Assembly (NCBI GenBank): GCA_016707115.1
Contig: JADJIH010000006.1
Span: 372,001 to 436,000, forward strand
DNA from: Ignavibacteriales bacterium
GTDB lineage: Bacteria; Bacteroidota; Ignavibacteria; Ignavibacteriales; Ignavibacteriaceae
Direction: 5' to 3'
DNA length: 64,000 nt
How positions within the stretch are numbered: the first letter of the stretch is position 1; each line of letters opens with the position of its first letter. The position numbers were made by a program, and so were the translations under genes. Below the pieces are notes generated by a model. The model ran no database searches. It saw nothing but the letters and a program-made list of their open reading frames with translations, and was not told where the DNA came from. This document shows, piece by piece, positions 63,333 to 64,000 of the stretch.

Positions 63333-64000
63333 TCATCCACGTTGAATAAGACTTTTATAAAGTTCTCCAGCTCTTTCTAAACTATCAACTTTCCCAACAT
63401 CAATCCATTTCAAATCGTTACTAACATACGCGTGAATATCTTCCGTCGCTGCAATTTTAAGATATGCTTTTATAACAGAAAAAACTTCTTCTTTAGGAAA
63501 TGATTCAATCAAATGCAGATTAAGAAGATGTATGCCACTGAATGCTAAATGGTTTAATTTTACATCATCTCTTACAATTATTTTTTCATTTTTCTTAACA
63601 TCTTGCCAGCCGCATAAAATATTATCATCATTAAAAAGAAGATAACGATTACTCTCTCTATTACTAACTACAAGAGAAGCAAGCGCATCATCGCTAAGAT
63701 GGAATTGATAAAACTCTTTAAGATTTAGGTTAGAAATTATATCAACATTGTGAACAAGAATAGGGGAGTCATCAAAAAACTTTTGCGCGTGTTTTATTCC
63801 ACCGCCGGTATCAAGCAATAAATCAGATTCATCAGAAATAAAAATATCAGCCGCAAATGTATTTTTGTTTATAAAATCTTTTACCTTATCTGCAAAATGA
63901 TGGACGTTAACTACAATTCTTCGGAAATCATTTTCAATAAGATTTCTTATGGCAATTTCGAGCAGAGTTTTCCCATTAACCTCAACCAAAGCTTTTGGCA
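63333..64000 (-). CDS. Sugar-phosphate nucleotidyltransferase, N-terminus cut by window edge
   Basis: A nucleotidyltransferase of the MurU/GlmU/RfbA type, truncated at the window end. The frame is open to base 64000 and reads PKALVEVNGKTLLE at the edge, the segment just after the missing GLGTRLRP loop, so the TTG at 63989 is not a start. HNVDIIS stands where the metal-binding Asp of the second sugar-nucleotide motif is expected, and LLDTGGGIKHA matches the substrate loop. MurU-like enzymes make UDP-MurNAc in peptidoglycan recycling; mannose-1-phosphate guanylyltransferase is another possibility. Confidence 0.85.
   Translation of the reverse strand, partial: PKALVEVNGKTLLEIAIRNLIENDFRRIVVNVHHFADKVKDFINKNTFAADIFISDESDLLLDTGGGIKHAQKFFDDSPILVHNVDIISNLNLKEFYQFHLSDDALASLVVSNRESNRYLLFNDDNILCGWQDVKKNEKIIVRDDVKLNHLAFSGIHLLNLHLIESFPKEEVFSVIKAYLKIAATEDIHAYVSNDLKWIDVGKVDSLERAGELYKSLIQRG

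Overview
The window is AT-rich and reads as a chromosomal segment of an Ignavibacteria-type bacterium (Bacteroidota/Chlorobi supergroup). The evidence is a type IX secretion module (SprA beside a PorX-like response regulator), secreted proteins ending in the NYPNPFNP-type sorting domain common in Ignavibacteria and their relatives, a GWxTD-domain lipoprotein, long OstA-like LPS export proteins, and mixed initiation: some genes have clear AGGAG sites, others none. I see no tRNA, rRNA, CRISPR array, prophage or transposase gene.

Layout. 1-2.3 kb: 3' part of a GH92 mannosidase. 2.4-6.5 kb: a STAS protein, then the squalene operon hpnC-hpnD-hpnE and a DUF985 cupin. 6.7-15.3 kb: the 6.9-kb sprA gene and porX. 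15.3-18.7 kb: tsaE, tsaB, a DUF1573 protein and accD, facing birA. 19-25 kb: dnaK, a membrane acyltransferase, ruvB and a frameshifted M1 peptidase. 25-28.8 kb: a DEAD-box helicase, a decayed secreted-protein gene, a 19-G run and a small 21-bp repeat array. 28.8-42.8 kb, all minus strand: GH97 glucosidase, SpoIID/LytB protein, a hybrid kinase with ten PAS domains, a CNNM/CorC protein, a secreted SGNH esterase, a GWxTD lipoprotein with an internal stop, and a DUF4097-like lipoprotein. 43.2-46 kb: a sodium:solute symporter with two paralogous 70-aa membrane proteins upstream. 46.1-51.9 kb: a Pho-box-preceded operon pstS, OprP-like porin, pstC, pstA, pstB, phoU. 51.9-56.8 kb, minus strand: PIG-L deacetylase, a 45-aa membrane protein, a second symporter and a TetR regulator. 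57.1-62.2 kb: a Phd/ParE-type toxin-antitoxin pair followed at once by kdsA-kdsD-lptC-ostA-lptB. 62.2-64 kb: a lipoprotein and a truncated nucleotidyltransferase.

Genes that work together: sprA and porX (secretion and its regulation) serve the sorting-domain proteins at 27.3 and 39.8 kb. hpnCDE makes squalene from farnesyl diphosphate. accD and birA meet in biotin-dependent fatty-acid synthesis. The pst operon takes phosphate from outer membrane to cytoplasm. The kds/lpt operon makes Kdo precursor and exports LPS. The GH92, GH97 and SGNH enzymes suggest glycan degradation, without a SusCD locus here.

Four coding regions look damaged: the M1 peptidase (+1 shift), the secreted protein at 27.3 kb (several indels), the GWxTD lipoprotein (in-frame TAA) and the tetR 3' end (+1 shift). 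The indels and the G homopolymer could be assembly error or real decay; the sequence alone cannot decide. The least explained biology is the set of very small membrane proteins tied to both symporters. Several upstream gene starts were moved from the longest possible start to one supported by a ribosome binding site or signal peptide.
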